Origin: Oscillospiraceae bacterium
GTDB lineage: Bacteria; Bacillota; Clostridia; Oscillospirales; Acutalibacteraceae
NCBI GenBank assembly: GCA_029004655.1
Contig: JAQVYP010000111.1
Location: 1 to 5,934, forward strand
Direction of reading: 5' to 3'
DNA length: 5,934 bases
Part shown: positions 5,933-5,934 of the stretch, piece by piece
How positions within the stretch are numbered: the first letter of the stretch is position 1
Layout of the letters: the number at the start of each line of letters is the position of its first letter
Notes under the pieces: generated by a model
Seen by the model: the letters and a program-made list of their open reading frames with translations, nothing else
The model's database searches: none
What the model was told of the DNA's origin: nothing
Position numbers and translations under genes: made by a program

Positions 5933-5934
5933 AT

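Overview
The window looks like chromosomal DNA from a low-GC Gram-positive bacterium, most likely a clostridial Firmicute (Oscillospiraceae/Ruminococcaceae-like is a guess). The reasons are strong AGGAGG-type ribosome sites, extended -10 promoters, AT-rich spacers, a SecA with a zinc-binding C-terminus, and a YmfF/YmfH-type pair of M16 peptidase homologues. No phage, CRISPR, tRNA or rRNA sequence is visible.

Layout. Positions 1-347 are a regulatory region: the probable start of a divergent minus-strand gene that leaves the window at the left edge, a perfect 11-bp inverted repeat resembling a repressor operator, an extended -10 promoter facing secA, and a roughly 168-bp GC-richer element with 33-bp imperfect inverted ends (MITE-like) lying between that promoter and the secA ribosome site. 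Positions 348-3074 encode a complete SecA, followed by a clear intrinsic terminator. After a short AT-rich spacer come a second promoter and a small hairpin abutting a ribosome site. Two M16-family genes follow (3298-4572 and 4565-5833), overlapping by 8 nt. The last 100 bases hold a UUCG-loop hairpin and, at the edge, a perfect 13-bp inverted repeat overlapping a -10 box, probably the control region of the next gene.

How the genes work together. SecA is the ATPase motor of the general secretion pathway and appears to be its own transcription unit. The two M16 proteins look like the two halves of one heterodimeric metallopeptidase: the first lacks the HxxEH zinc motif but keeps the C-terminal R/Y substrate-binding pair, while the second has HxxEH plus the downstream glutamate but lacks the R/Y pair. 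Their substrate cannot be read from this window.

The coding content is largely conserved and known. The less ordinary signals are non-coding: the MITE-like element inside the presumed secA leader, the left-edge operator, the hairpin beside the first M16 gene's ribosome site, and the right-edge palindrome.
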